Under the pieces are notes generated by a model. It made no database searches. It was not told the DNA's origin and was given only the letters and a program-made list of their open reading frames with translations. The translations under genes were made by a program, and so were the position numbers. From Verrucomicrobiota bacterium (GTDB lineage: Bacteria > Bacteroidota > Bacteroidia > Chitinophagales > UBA8649), in NCBI GenBank assembly GCA_017853115.1, contig JAFMKE010000010.1, positions 1 to 34,481 of the forward strand: a DNA stretch of 34,481 bases, given 5' to 3'. Positions 14,723 through 23,223 of this stretch are shown here, piece by piece (position 1 is the first letter of the stretch; every line of letters starts with the position of its first letter).

Positions 14723-16666
14723 ATGAAAAAAATTACACTGTTTTTAAGCTTAGCGCTCTCCTTACCTTTACTTTTTGTTAATGCTCAAACGCACCAACAT
14801 GGTTCTTGGTGTGGTACGGAGATAAGTGATGCATGGATGCAAGCATTTTATCAAAGAGATAAAAGCCACTTATTACATAAATCAGGAAACTTAGACGAAG
14901 TGGTTATTCCGATTGTTTATCATTTGGTTGGTGATGATAATGGAAATGGTTATTACGAGCTTCAAGAGGTCTTTCGTTCTCATTGCGAACTACAAGAACT
15001 ATATACGAATGCCAATATCACTTTCTACATAAAAGACATTAACTACATCAATAATACTTCGTATTACAACGGCAATAATACCTACGGACTATTTCAGCAG
15101 AATGATCCGAATGTATGCAATGTGTTTGTTGTAGATGATATGTCTGGTGTGTGTGGCTACAGCTTTGTTCCAGAGAACTGGGATGGAAGTGGATGGGGTG
15201 GTCCGAACAGAGGCGGAATAATGCTTCAGAAGGGCTGTATGAATATAGGCAATACTACTTACCGTCATGAAATGGGGCATTTTTTGAACTTGCCGCACAC
15301 TTTCTATGGTTGGGAAGGAGAAAATCCTCCAAGTATTGGAGCAAATGCTCCAGTCAGTATTGGAGGAGTTCCCGTTGAGCGCGCAGATGGCTCAAATTGC
15401 TTTGCTTCGGGAGACGGTTTTTGCGATACACCACCAGATTATCTAAGCGATCGCTGGACTTGTAATTTCGATCGAAATTATCGTGATCCGCTGGGTAATA
15501 TATTTACAGTGGATGAACAAAACTATATGTCGTATAGTAATGATGGGTGTGCGACTTACTTAAAAGAGGATCAGCTGGCAGAGGTTAATGCAGCCGCTGC
15601 TAATCATCGCCCCTATTTGTTAACTGATCCTGTTCCTGTATTCCCAAGCTTGACAACCGTGACAGGATTATTACCTGAAGCGAATACTCAAAATTTAAAC
15701 TCCAATCAGGTGATTCTTTCTTGGGAAAGCCAAAGTAATGCGGAGTACTATCATTTGCAGGCAACTCGCTTTAATTTTAATAATCCTACCATTGATATAG
15801 TGCTTACAGATACTTTTTATGTTATCACGAATCCCGCAACAAATTCAGATTACGAATGGCGAGTAAAACCGGTAAGTTTAACCAATGTATGCACGCCTTT
15901 TTCACCTGTGCAATTATTCAATACGTCTCGATTAGGTGCCGCTGTTAATATTACGAATAGTTCTTGTGTAGAAAACGCTGATGGTAGCGTTGAAGTGGTG
16001 ATGAATGACCCAGGTTCCTATTCTTACAGCTGGTCTGCAGATGATCCGATTATAAATAGTAGCATTCAAAACCTAAATACTAGTGAGTTAACTAACTTAA
16101 GTCCAGGTCGATACTATGTAACTGTGGTTAATAATATGGGCGATACCTTATACACCGAAGCACTTGTTTCTGCACCAGACGAACTTGAAATCAATATTAG
16201 TCAAACAGGAACTCAGTTGATTGCAGAAATTGAAGGAGGAACAGCTCCGTATTCTTACATTTGGGATAATGGTTCTGAAAGTCTAACACTTGAAAATATT
16301 GTCGATGGCACATACACCATAATTGTAGTTGATGCTAATGGTTGTCAAAAAACAGCATCTGGTGATTTCAGCAATGCTGCCACAGGGATAAGAGATATCA
16401 CTAATGATTTAATAGGTAAAATTTTAATTAGCCCAAATCCTGCTAAAAATGAGGTGGTTAAAATTATTATACCTAGTAAGCAAGCAGAGAAACTCGAAAT
16501 CGACATTATGGATATAAGTGGTAAGGTATTGTTAAGCAATCAGTTTGAAGCTAAGGAAGGATTAAACACTGCCAGCTTGAGTATAGCTGATTTAAGCAAA
16601 GGTGTTTACTTTGTTTACGTGCATTCGAACAAGGCTTTTCAAACGAGCAAACTGGTAATCCATTAG
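14723..16666 (+). CDS. Secreted M43-like zinc metallopeptidase with T9SS sorting domain
   Basis: A 647-residue exported protein. Residues 1-21 are a Sec signal peptide (MKKITLFLSLALSLPLLFVNA). The catalytic domain (about 50-310) has the zinc motif HEMGHFLNLPH from His182, a CDTPPDY segment and a Met-turn NYMSYS, as in pappalysin/cytophagalysin (M43) peptidases; the usual Gly of HExxHxxGxxH is Asn here. A fibronectin-III-like segment follows (about 325-405, ILSWESQSNAEYYHLQ), then two SprB-like repeats (about 410-555, containing GGTAPYSYIWDNGS). The last 85 residues are a type A T9SS sorting domain (SPNPAKNEV ... SKGVYFVYV). It should cross the outer membrane by T9SS and be anchored or released. 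The C-terminal SprB-like repeats suggest adhesion. No clear promoter was seen. Confidence 0.87.
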   Translation: MKKITLFLSLALSLPLLFVNAQTHQHGSWCGTEISDAWMQAFYQRDKSHLLHKSGNLDEVVIPIVYHLVGDDNGNGYYELQEVFRSHCELQELYTNANITFYIKDINYINNTSYYNGNNTYGLFQQNDPNVCNVFVVDDMSGVCGYSFVPENWDGSGWGGPNRGGIMLQKGCMNIGNTTYRHEMGHFLNLPHTFYGWEGENPPSIGANAPVSIGGVPVERADGSNCFASGDGFCDTPPDYLSDRWTCNFDRNYRDPLGNIFTVDEQNYMSYSNDGCATYLKEDQLAEVNAAAANHRPYLLTDPVPVFPSLTTVTGLLPEANTQNLNSNQVILSWESQSNAEYYHLQATRFNFNNPTIDIVLTDTFYVITNPATNSDYEWRVKPVSLTNVCTPFSPVQLFNTSRLGAAVNITNSSCVENADGSVEVVMNDPGSYSYSWSADDPIINSSIQNLNTSELTNLSPGRYYVTVVNNMGDTLYTEALVSAPDELEINISQTGTQLIAEIEGGTAPYSYIWDNGSESLTLENIVDGTYTIIVVDANGCQKTASGDFSNAATGIRDITNDLIGKILISPNPAKNEVVKIIIPSKQAEKLEIDIMDISGKVLLSNQFEAKEGLNTASLSIADLSKGVYFVYVHSNKAFQTSKLVIH

Positions 16667-16689
16667 GCAAATGTCTAAAAGGTATTTTG

Positions 16690-16722
16690 ATAAAGCTTCA
16701 GTATACTGAGGCTTTATTTTTT
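16690..16722. terminator. Bidirectional terminator between the peptidase gene and tilS
   Basis: ATAAAGCTTCAGTA pairs with TACTGAGGCTTTAT (16690-16703 / 16704-16717), giving a long near-perfect hairpin with one G-T pair, followed by T-rich DNA on the plus strand and by TCAAAATACC on the minus strand. It overlaps the tilS stop codon (16714-16716) and best terminates the plus-strand peptidase transcript. Confidence 0.75.
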
Positions 16723-18063
16723 ATGGATTACGAATACTGCTTTACAGTTTTCATCTACAACAAAACGTGCATCGATCCGCATGCCTAAAACAGCAACTAT
16801 GTGCTGACCTGATAGCAAAACATATGTGTTCTTTCGAGTTAAAGCATCCACTTTTTCATCTCGTAAGAATTTACCTACTTTCTTCTTTCCTATTTTGCCT
16901 GAAGCTTTAACCATGCCGTAAGGATAAAAATAATCTCCTTCTTTCCATTGGCGTACAAAAAGTGGAAAATCCAATTTGTCTCTATCTAAGTATAACCAAG
17001 ACGGCTTTTTATTCAACTTAGTCAATTTATTTATGGGCTTCGACTGAATAGAGAAAGTCCCAAGCTCTGGGAGTTCAATTTTCCGTTGCTTTGATTGGAT
17101 ACTCCATACACTATAGGTATTTAATTTTTTCAGATTCTGGAGAATAAGAAATTTTCTATCCTTGAATAAAACATATCCATCTCCTTTAAATTCTTTTAAA
17201 GATGTATCACGTAAGGAGCATAATATATCATCTACAGTACTAGAATTGAATCCAAATGGAGCGAGCACCTCAAAAAGCAAACTAGCTGAAAATGAATAAC
17301 CTAGAAGTTTTTTTATTGGAATATAAATATGCTCATTTCTATATTCAATCAATTGTTTTTGCCAAAACTCCAAAGCACCTTCATACATTTTTGAGATATC
17401 ATTCCATCTATTAAAATGATATCCAAAACTTTGGTCGAGGCTAGGATTAATTGTACGTAAAACAGGCAAAACCTCATGGCGAATTTTATTCCTATCGTAA
17501 TCCAGCTTTTTATTCGATGAATCTTCTCGAAACAAAAGTTTTTTTGCTTCAATGTAGGCTTGAATCTCTTCAGAACTAAGCTCGAGTAATGGCCTGATAA
17601 CAAAACCGTTCCTAGCTTGCATGCCCCGAAGTCCTTTAACTCCAGTTCCCTTACTTAAATTTAGGAACAAGGTTTCAATGTTATCCTGCAAATGATGTGC
17701 TGTTACGATGAGCTGAGCCTTTTCCTCTTTGCGAATTTCCTCTAGCCATGAATATCGTAAATCGCGTGCTAATTCTTGAATGGATTGTTTTCTCTCCTCA
17801 CTCAGCGAGAGAGTATTAAATCGAATCGATCGAAACTTCAATTGATGTTCCTTGCAATACGCTAAAATAAAGGCCTCGTCTTCATCGCTCTCTGTTCCAC
17901 GCAATTGATAATTGCAATGTGCTACGACTAATTCAATAGGCAATTGCATTAAAAGATGCAACAAGCACATCGAGTCCTTACCTCCACTTACCGCAACTAC
18001 AAGTCGATCGCCTGTTTGAAAAAGACGATGTTTCGTATTAAAAGTTTGCATAGTCGATAACAC
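16714..18063 (-). CDS. tilS: tRNA(Ile)-lysidine synthase TilS
   Basis: ATP-dependent ligation of lysine to C34 of the CAU-anticodon tRNA-Ile, which makes it read AUA. The 449-residue length is normal. The N-terminal PP-loop is VVAVSGGKDSMCLLHLL, followed by VVAHCNYQLRGTESDEDE, VTAHHLQDNIETLFLNL and the DSSNKKLDYDRNKIRHEVLP motif. The C-terminal domain ends with VRQWKEGDYFYPYGM and KVGKFLRDEKVD, typical of full-length TilS. The ORF begins at GTG (18063). An ATG at 18051 would remove four residues. A TATCTTTA box four bases before the GTG supports GTG as a leaderless start, and its distance to the PP-loop fits relatives. Confidence 0.94.
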   Translation of the reverse strand: MLSTMQTFNTKHRLFQTGDRLVVAVSGGKDSMCLLHLLMQLPIELVVAHCNYQLRGTESDEDEAFILAYCKEHQLKFRSIRFNTLSLSEERKQSIQELARDLRYSWLEEIRKEEKAQLIVTAHHLQDNIETLFLNLSKGTGVKGLRGMQARNGFVIRPLLELSSEEIQAYIEAKKLLFREDSSNKKLDYDRNKIRHEVLPVLRTINPSLDQSFGYHFNRWNDISKMYEGALEFWQKQLIEYRNEHIYIPIKKLLGYSFSASLLFEVLAPFGFNSSTVDDILCSLRDTSLKEFKGDGYVLFKDRKFLILQNLKKLNTYSVWSIQSKQRKIELPELGTFSIQSKPINKLTKLNKKPSWLYLDRDKLDFPLFVRQWKEGDYFYPYGMVKASGKIGKKKVGKFLRDEKVDALTRKNTYVLLSGQHIVAVLGMRIDARFVVDENCKAVFVIHKK

Positions 18064-18098
18064 AGCTTAAAGATAGTTACTAAAGTGACTTATTCGAA
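18064..18098 (-). promoter_or_regulatory. Leaderless-type promoter of tilS
   Basis: Minus-strand TATCTTTA (18075-18068) is followed by AGCT and the GTG start. A weak -33 element TTCG (18098-18095) lies 19 bases upstream of the box. If the transcript starts five bases after the box, the GTG is its 5' end. Confidence 0.45.
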
Positions 18099-18170
18099 TA
18101 AAACAGTCCGCATATAAAGTGTTCAAGTATTGCAAACATTGAATACAATCAGACAAGTAAGTTTTTTTAC

Positions 18171-18197
18171 CAAACGTTTGTTTTATTTTGCAAAATA
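18171..18197. promoter_or_regulatory. Two adjacent perfect palindromes at the etfB promoter (candidate operator)
   Basis: CAAACGTTTG (18171-18180) and TATTTTGCAAAATA (18184-18197) are both perfect palindromes, separated by 3 bp. The second covers the -33 TTTG element (18187-18190), so a bound dimeric repressor would block RNA polymerase. No regulator gene is adjacent. Confidence 0.45.
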
Positions 18198-18218
18198 GCA
18201 TCAGTTTAAGTACTTTTG
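18187..18218 (+). promoter_or_regulatory. Near-ideal Bacteroidota promoter of etfBA
   Basis: TTTG (18187-18190), a 20-bp spacer and TACTTTTG (18211-18218) fit the consensus TTTG-N19-21-TAnnTTTG exactly. The transcript should start near 18223, leaving a leader of about 20 nt before the etfB ATG. This is the best promoter in the window. Confidence 0.8.
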
Positions 18219-18242
18219 TAAAACAATAAATTTTAGCTATTT

Positions 18243-18983
18243 ATGAAAATTTTAGTTCCAATAAGCAAAGTGCCAGATACAACGGCAAAAATTGCTTTCA
18301 CAGATAATAATACCGCCTTTGACACCAATAATGTGCAGTTTATCATTAACCCTACTGATGAATGGTATGCTCTAGTTCGTGCAATCGAGTTAGTAGAGCA
18401 AGGAGGTGGTTCAGTTACGGTAATCAATGTAGGTCCAGCAGAAAATGATCAGTTTATTCGTAAAGCATTAGCTATTGGTGCGAATGATGCAGTTCGCGTA
18501 GATGCTGAACCAAAAGATGCATTTTTTACAGCTTCTCAAATTGCTGATTACGCCAAAGCCAACGGATACGATTTAGTCATAACTGGTAAAGAAACTATTG
18601 ATTACAATGGTGCTCAAATTGGTGCCATGATTGCTGAAATGATGGATGCCGGCTATGTGGCTTTAGTGACTAGTTTATCTGTTGATGGTGGTAAAGCAAC
18701 TATGAATAGAGAAATTGAAGGCGGAGAAGAGGTTGTAGAAGCTTCTCTCCCATTGGTAGTTAGTGCACAAAAAGGAATGGCTGAGCAAAGAATTCCAAAC
18801 ATGAGAGGTATTATGCAAGCGAGAACGAAACCCTTGCAAGTTGTTGCCCCAAACGGAGCTTCTCCATTAGTTAATATTTCTGCGTATCATTTACCTGAAG
18901 ATAAAGGCGGATGTACCTATGTAGATGCTGAAAACGTCGGTGAATTGGTTCGATTATTACACGAAGAAGCCAAAGTAATTTAA
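18243..18983 (+). CDS. etfB: Electron transfer flavoprotein beta subunit EtfB
   Basis: The smaller subunit of the ETF heterodimer, which carries electrons from acyl-CoA dehydrogenases to ETF:quinone oxidoreductase. It has 246 residues, a normal length. Seen: MKILVPISKVPDT at the N-terminus, INPTDEWYALVRAIELVE, DYDL-type TGKETIDYNGAQIGAMIAEMM (the nucleotide-binding and recognition region) and SLPLVVSAQKGMAEQRIPNMRGIMQA. AMP binding is expected in this subunit. It is the first gene behind the best promoter in the window, 17 bp before etfA. Its two upstream palindromes suggest regulated expression, plausibly by a fatty-acid-responsive factor; that is inference. Confidence 0.95.
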   Translation: MKILVPISKVPDTTAKIAFTDNNTAFDTNNVQFIINPTDEWYALVRAIELVEQGGGSVTVINVGPAENDQFIRKALAIGANDAVRVDAEPKDAFFTASQIADYAKANGYDLVITGKETIDYNGAQIGAMIAEMMDAGYVALVTSLSVDGGKATMNREIEGGEEVVEASLPLVVSAQKGMAEQRIPNMRGIMQARTKPLQVVAPNGASPLVNISAYHLPEDKGGCTYVDAENVGELVRLLHEEAKVI

Positions 18984-19000
18984 TTAAAAAAAGGAAGAAA

Positions 19001-19969
19001 ATGTCAGTATTAGTATATATAGATCAAGCAAATGGCGCAGCTAAAAAAGCAAGTTTAGAAGCTGCGTTTTACGGAAAAACTTTAGCAGCTGCAAAAGGAA
19101 CTGAAGCAATCGGCGTTTACCTCGGTGAAGCCAGTGCAGACGAAGTAGCCAGTTTGGGAAATTATGGACTAAGTAAAGTATTACATGCCAATGATGCTTT
19201 GTTTAATAATTTCGATTCAAAAGCTTTTGCCAAGGCCGTAGCAGCGGCAGCTGAACAAACGGGTGCTCAGACTGTAATTGTTCCGTTTAACCAAAATGGA
19301 AAGCAATTAGCTCCGCGTTTATCTGTTCGATTACAAGCGGGTTATGTGCCAGGAGCAAATACCTTACCTAATGACTCTGGTGAATTAGGTAAATCTGTAT
19401 TTTCTGGTAAAGCCTATGCGGATTTTAAAGTGCAAACTACCAAGCAAATTATTGGTTTATCAGCAAACTCTATTCAAGTTGAAAAAAATGGTGATAGCGC
19501 GGATGTAGAAAGTTTCAATGCGGGTGTTAGTGCAGCTGATTTTGCTACTACCTTGATTAAAAAAGAAGTGCTCGAAGGTGAAATTCCTTTAACAGAAGCG
19601 GAAAGAGTAGTTTCTGCAGGTAGAGGATTAAAAGGTCCTGAAAACTGGGGAATTATTGAAGAGTTAGCGAAAGAACTTTCAGCTGCTACAGCTTGTTCAA
19701 GACCAGTTTCTGACATCGGATGGAGGCCTCACCACGAACACGTTGGTCAAACGGGAGTCACTGTAAAGCCAAATCTATACATTGCGGTAGGAATATCTGG
19801 AGCTATTCAACACCTCGCTGGTGTAAACCAAAGCAAGGTAATGGTAGTAATTAATAATGATCCTGAAGCTCCTTTCTTCAAAGCTGCTGACTACGGCATT
19901 GTTGGTGATGCCTTTGATGTTGTACCGAAATTGATTGAGGAGGTAAAAGCCTTTAAGGCTTCTAATTAG
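19001..19969 (+). CDS. etfA: Electron transfer flavoprotein alpha subunit EtfA
   Basis: Partner of EtfB and the FAD-binding subunit. It has 322 residues. The N-terminal half (to about 190) is the ETF fold shared with EtfB. The C-terminal FAD domain shows GRGLKGPENWGIIEELA, SRPVSDIGW, HEHVGQTGVTVKPNLYIA and GISGAIQHLAGV, then INNDPEAPFFKAADYGIVGD, all typical FAD-contact segments. It follows etfB with a 17-bp gap and ends with a strong terminator, so etfBA forms a two-gene operon. A tRNA-like or regulatory element between the two genes was not seen. Confidence 0.95.
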   Translation: MSVLVYIDQANGAAKKASLEAAFYGKTLAAAKGTEAIGVYLGEASADEVASLGNYGLSKVLHANDALFNNFDSKAFAKAVAAAAEQTGAQTVIVPFNQNGKQLAPRLSVRLQAGYVPGANTLPNDSGELGKSVFSGKAYADFKVQTTKQIIGLSANSIQVEKNGDSADVESFNAGVSAADFATTLIKKEVLEGEIPLTEAERVVSAGRGLKGPENWGIIEELAKELSAATACSRPVSDIGWRPHHEHVGQTGVTVKPNLYIAVGISGAIQHLAGVNQSKVMVVINNDPEAPFFKAADYGIVGDAFDVVPKLIEEVKAFKASN

Positions 19970-19992
19970 ATTCAATTAAGTAGATAAATGAT

Positions 19993-20023
19993 AAAAGACG
20001 GACTTATGTCCGTCTTTTTTTTT
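19993..20023 (+). terminator. Strong Rho-independent terminator after etfA
   Basis: AAAAGACGGAC-ttat-GTCCGTCTTTT is an 11-bp perfect stem with a 4-nt loop, continuing into nine T (20015-20023). It lies 24 bp after the etfA stop and closes the etfBA operon. Confidence 0.93.
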
Positions 20024-20095
20024 CTCCAAAATGGTTGATAAATCTCAAAATGGAATAATAGTATTATTGCCAATTTTAAGTATTTTTACGATATA

Positions 20096-20722
20096 ATGGC
20101 AAGAGTGCAGTTAGAAGTAGTAACCTTAGCGGAAGGCGTTTCACAATCGAATTCATACACCGTTTTACTCCAAGAAAAACATGGTACAAAACGTTTTGTA
20201 ATCGTTATTGGATATTCCGAAGCTCAAGCTATCGCCCTGTCTTTAGATGGTAATATTAAACCCAATCGACCACTCACTCACGACTTGTTTCATCAAGTAT
20301 GTAAAAATTTCAATGTCGAATTATTGGAAGTAGCTATAACTGATCTGAAAGAAGGGATTTACTATGCCAATTTGGTCTGTAAGAAAGGTGATCATATTAT
20401 AGACATAGATAGTAGAAGTTCCGATGCCCTGGCTTTAGCCTTGCGATTTGATTGTCCAATTTATATCGATGAGCTTTTATTAAATAAAGTTTGTATCGAA
20501 GATAAAAGAGATGAACAACAAACCATTCAAGAGTTTGAAGAAGAGTTAGAAGAGGAATTGAAAGAAATCGAAAATATGACTATCGATGAATTGGATAAGG
20601 ACCAAACTAATTTCACAAAAAAAACACTCACCGAATTAAAAAGCATGCTAAAAAAAGCATTGCAAAATGAAGATTACGAACTCGCCGCCAAATTACGCGA
20701 TGAAATAAGTAAGCGTAAGTAA
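20096..20722 (+). CDS. Bifunctional nuclease-domain protein (DUF151) with UVR motif
   Basis: A 208-residue cytoplasmic protein. Residues 1-135 form the DUF151 / bifunctional nuclease domain (KRFVIVIGYSEAQAIALSLDG, then RPLTHDLFHQVC and DIDSRSSDALALALRFDCPIY). Some members are reported to cleave DNA and RNA, but the biological role is unsettled. An acidic Glu-rich linker follows (about 140-165), and the C-terminus is a UvrB/UvrC-type UVR motif (LKKALQNEDYELAAKLRDEI), which mediates protein contacts. This combination is usual in Bacteroidota. A TATTTTTA box lies seven bases before the ATG; if it is the -7 box, the leader is only a few bases. The nucleoside transporter gene follows after 38 bp. 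Confidence 0.87.
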   Translation: MARVQLEVVTLAEGVSQSNSYTVLLQEKHGTKRFVIVIGYSEAQAIALSLDGNIKPNRPLTHDLFHQVCKNFNVELLEVAITDLKEGIYYANLVCKKGDHIIDIDSRSSDALALALRFDCPIYIDELLLNKVCIEDKRDEQQTIQEFEEELEEELKEIENMTIDELDKDQTNFTKKTLTELKSMLKKALQNEDYELAAKLRDEISKRK

Positions 20723-20760
20723 ACTTCTCTTCACTCTATTAGAAAGATTAATGCCTCATT

Positions 20761-22551
20761 ATGACTAAACTTTTTCAGCCCATAGCCCTCCTTGTTTTAG
20801 CTTTATTTTCATCTTCATTCCTAACATCATGTGAAAATGAAAAACCTCAAAGTCCAGTAATCAATCATTGGATAAGTCAAAGTCAAGAAGATTTGTTTTT
20901 ACATGTAAAAGCAGACAATACCATTGTAAGCAATGTTTTGGGTAAGGAGTTTTATGGAGTATATACACTTGAAGGTGATAGTTTTCTCTCAATCAATATT
21001 CCCATTCAAAATGAAGAATTGATGATTGACTCAATGAGCACTTATTTTAATGAGATAGGTGCACCTTCTTTATCTTATTTTAGCGAGGGAGAATTGGTCG
21101 CTACGCGCGAGCTGGGTGTAACTCAGAGTGCAATGGAAAACCAACGCTTTGAAATACTCGAGTTAGGATCAGACAAACTAGTTCTTGAAGATGAAAATAG
21201 TGTTTTGTATAGTTTCATAGTTAAAATGGAGAAAGCTTCAATGCAAAGCACCTTTTCATTTATGTCGATTTTGCGTGGTTTGCTTGGAATGGCTTTTCTT
21301 CTGCTAGTCGCATTTATTTTTAGTACGGACAGGAAGAATATTGACTGGCGATTGGTAGGTATTGGATTAGGTTTGCAAATAGTTCTTGCATTGCTCGTGC
21401 TTAAAGTACCTTTTGTTAAAAGTATATTTGATGTTATTTCAAAAGGTTTCGTAACTGTTTTAAACTTTACTAAGGAGGGTTCAACTTTCTTGTTTGGTAA
21501 TTTGGTAACGGACATTGATACCATGGGTTTCATATTCGCCTTTCAAATTCTTCCGACGATAGTATTTTTCGCTGCCCTAACTTCTGCCTTATATTATTTA
21601 GGAGTTATTCAATGGATTGTATACGCTTTTGCATGGATCATGAGTAAAACGATGAAGTTGTCAGGGGCAGAAAGCTTAGCCGCGGCTGGAAACATTTTTT
21701 TGGGACAAACAGAGTCACCGCTGCTTGTACGTCCTTATTTGGCTAAAATGACCAAATCAGAGATAATGTGCCTAATGACTGGTGGCATGGCTACTATTGC
21801 TGGTGGTGTATTAGGAGCTTATGTGGGGTACTTGGGAGGTGATAGCGTACAAGAACAACAAATCTTTGCATCGCACCTACTTGCCGCATCAATTATGTCC
21901 GCTCCAGCAGCTATTGTTGCCGCTAAAATGCTTGTTCCAGAAACTAATCCTGAGGGTATTGACAGAAACCTTAACATTTCAAAAGAAAAAGTTGGTGCTA
22001 ACATTTTAGACGCGGTTTCTACGGGTACTCGAGATGGGTTGAAACTAGCGGTAAATGTAGGTGTAATGCTTTTGGTGTTTACGGCGTTTATGTACATGTT
22101 TAATGCGATGAGCTTTCAAATCGGTGAATGGACGCAATTAAATGCGAAAATTTACGCCAATACAGGTGGTCGATTTGAGGGCTTGACACTACAATATATT
22201 CTTGGTTTGGTCTTCTCGCCTGTAGCTTGGTTGCTTGGTGTAAACTGGAGTGATGCAGTAATGGTTGGTCAACTCTTGGGTGAAAAAACGATATTAAATG
22301 AATTCTTTGCATATGCAAGCTTAGGAAAGCTAAAAGCTGCAGAGCTTTTTACAGAGCAGAAATCTATAATAATAGCTACCTATGCATTGTGCGGTTTCGC
22401 AAACTTCGCATCTATAGGTATCCAAATTGGCGGGATAAGTGCTTTAGCTCTAAACCAGCAATCGACTTTAGCCAAATTGGGTGTGCGTGCTTTAATTGGT
22501 GGCACCATTGCCTGTTTTATGACGGCAACAATAGCTGGAATGTTGTTTTAA
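20761..22551 (+). CDS. CNT-family nucleoside transporter with N-terminal lipoprotein-like domain
   Basis: A 596-residue protein. The C-terminal 400 residues (about 195-596) match concentrative nucleoside transporters (NupC): GQTESPLLVRPYLAKMTKSE, MTGGMATIAGGVLGAYV, and ALCGFANFASIGIQIGGIS near the end. These import nucleosides with Na+ or H+. The N-terminus is unusual: a lipoprotein signal with a lipobox LTSC (Cys24), then about 140 hydrophilic residues resembling a small beta-rich periplasmic domain (DNTIVSNVLGKEFYGVYTLE), and a first membrane helix at about 168-190. Such a fusion would tether the transporter by a lipid and add a periplasmic domain. I do not recognise that domain. If real, the lipid anchor and the helix bundle both place it in the inner membrane. 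Confidence 0.85.
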   Translation: MTKLFQPIALLVLALFSSSFLTSCENEKPQSPVINHWISQSQEDLFLHVKADNTIVSNVLGKEFYGVYTLEGDSFLSINIPIQNEELMIDSMSTYFNEIGAPSLSYFSEGELVATRELGVTQSAMENQRFEILELGSDKLVLEDENSVLYSFIVKMEKASMQSTFSFMSILRGLLGMAFLLLVAFIFSTDRKNIDWRLVGIGLGLQIVLALLVLKVPFVKSIFDVISKGFVTVLNFTKEGSTFLFGNLVTDIDTMGFIFAFQILPTIVFFAALTSALYYLGVIQWIVYAFAWIMSKTMKLSGAESLAAAGNIFLGQTESPLLVRPYLAKMTKSEIMCLMTGGMATIAGGVLGAYVGYLGGDSVQEQQIFASHLLAASIMSAPAAIVAAKMLVPETNPEGIDRNLNISKEKVGANILDAVSTGTRDGLKLAVNVGVMLLVFTAFMYMFNAMSFQIGEWTQLNAKIYANTGGRFEGLTLQYILGLVFSPVAWLLGVNWSDAVMVGQLLGEKTILNEFFAYASLGKLKAAELFTEQKSIIIATYALCGFANFASIGIQIGGISALALNQQSTLAKLGVRALIGGTIACFMTATIAGMLF

Positions 22552-22565
22552 TAAATAGTTAAAAC

Positions 22566-23126
22566 CTACACCATATTCACCAAAAGTTTACCCTTCGGAG
22601 TATCCATCAGATAGAAAAAATGACGCTCGATACCTAATTTTTCTTTTGTAAACAGTACTTCAACTACATATTGTAGCCCAAATTCGGTTTCTTCTTCTTG
22701 AAAAGAAATAAACTCATAAGATTCAGATGATCCTAGCCATGAAAGGACAACCTCACAAGTTACCTTTACGGTATTGGCTTCATTGGCATTTTCGTAATTA
22801 AAAGAATCATAACCCATCCGAGTTTCATCTTTTCCCCTATACATAATAAAACTAGCTGCTGTAGCATAATCACCTGAGACGCATGCTTCGATTAATCCTT
22901 GTACTATTAGCTGGCTTTCATTCAGCTTGCTTTCATCCTTGGCATTCACCAGATCTTCAATTGAGCTTGACTTGTTTTCAGTTGTAATGGTTTCTGTTGG
23001 CACACTTTCCGCCACATCTTCATTTTCCTCAACTGTATCTGTAGAAGAATTGCAAGAATAGTTTAATAAAACGATGCCAATCATTAGAGCAGAAATTTTG
23101 AAGGAAAGTCTTTTAGGAAGCTTCAT
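22566..23126 (-). CDS. Small lipoprotein of unknown function
   Basis: The ORF track begins at a TTG (23144), but an ATG at 23126 gives a better N-terminus: MKLPKRLSFK basic region, then hydrophobic ISALMIGIVLLNYSC with the lipobox Cys. The mature protein starts with an acidic, Ser/Thr-rich linker (about 40 residues), then a compact domain of about 120 residues with GDYATAASFIMYRGKDE and VVLSWLGSSESYEFISF. It is somewhat like the NTF2-like DUF4878-type lipoproteins, but I am not sure. It lies 14 bp from the convergent nucleoside transporter gene and 97 bp downstream of fabD. It may have its own promoter (TACTTTG at 23184-23190). Confidence 0.75.
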   Translation of the reverse strand: MKLPKRLSFKISALMIGIVLLNYSCNSSTDTVEENEDVAESVPTETITTENKSSSIEDLVNAKDESKLNESQLIVQGLIEACVSGDYATAASFIMYRGKDETRMGYDSFNYENANEANTVKVTCEVVLSWLGSSESYEFISFQEEETEFGLQYVVEVLFTKEKLGIERHFFYLMDTPKGKLLVNMV

Positions 23127-23183
23127 GGTATAAGTTTTTTTCAATTTAGAAACATATATAGATTCTAACGGGTTATAAAATTA

Positions 23184-23190
23184 CAAAGTA
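23184..23190 (-). promoter_or_regulatory. Possible -7 box for the lipoprotein gene
   Basis: Minus-strand TACTTTG is one T short of TAnnTTTG. It would give a leader of about 50 nt to the ATG at 23126. No convincing -33 element. Confidence 0.3.
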
Positions 23191-23223
23191 TCGCAATAAG
23201 AAATCCGCAGCTTGAAATAAAAA

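Noticed and set aside
20081-20088. TATTTTTA as a fifth leaderless-type promoter box (bifunctional nuclease gene)
   Set aside because: The spacing to the ATG is seven bases rather than four and the last base is off consensus, so it was not grouped with the others.
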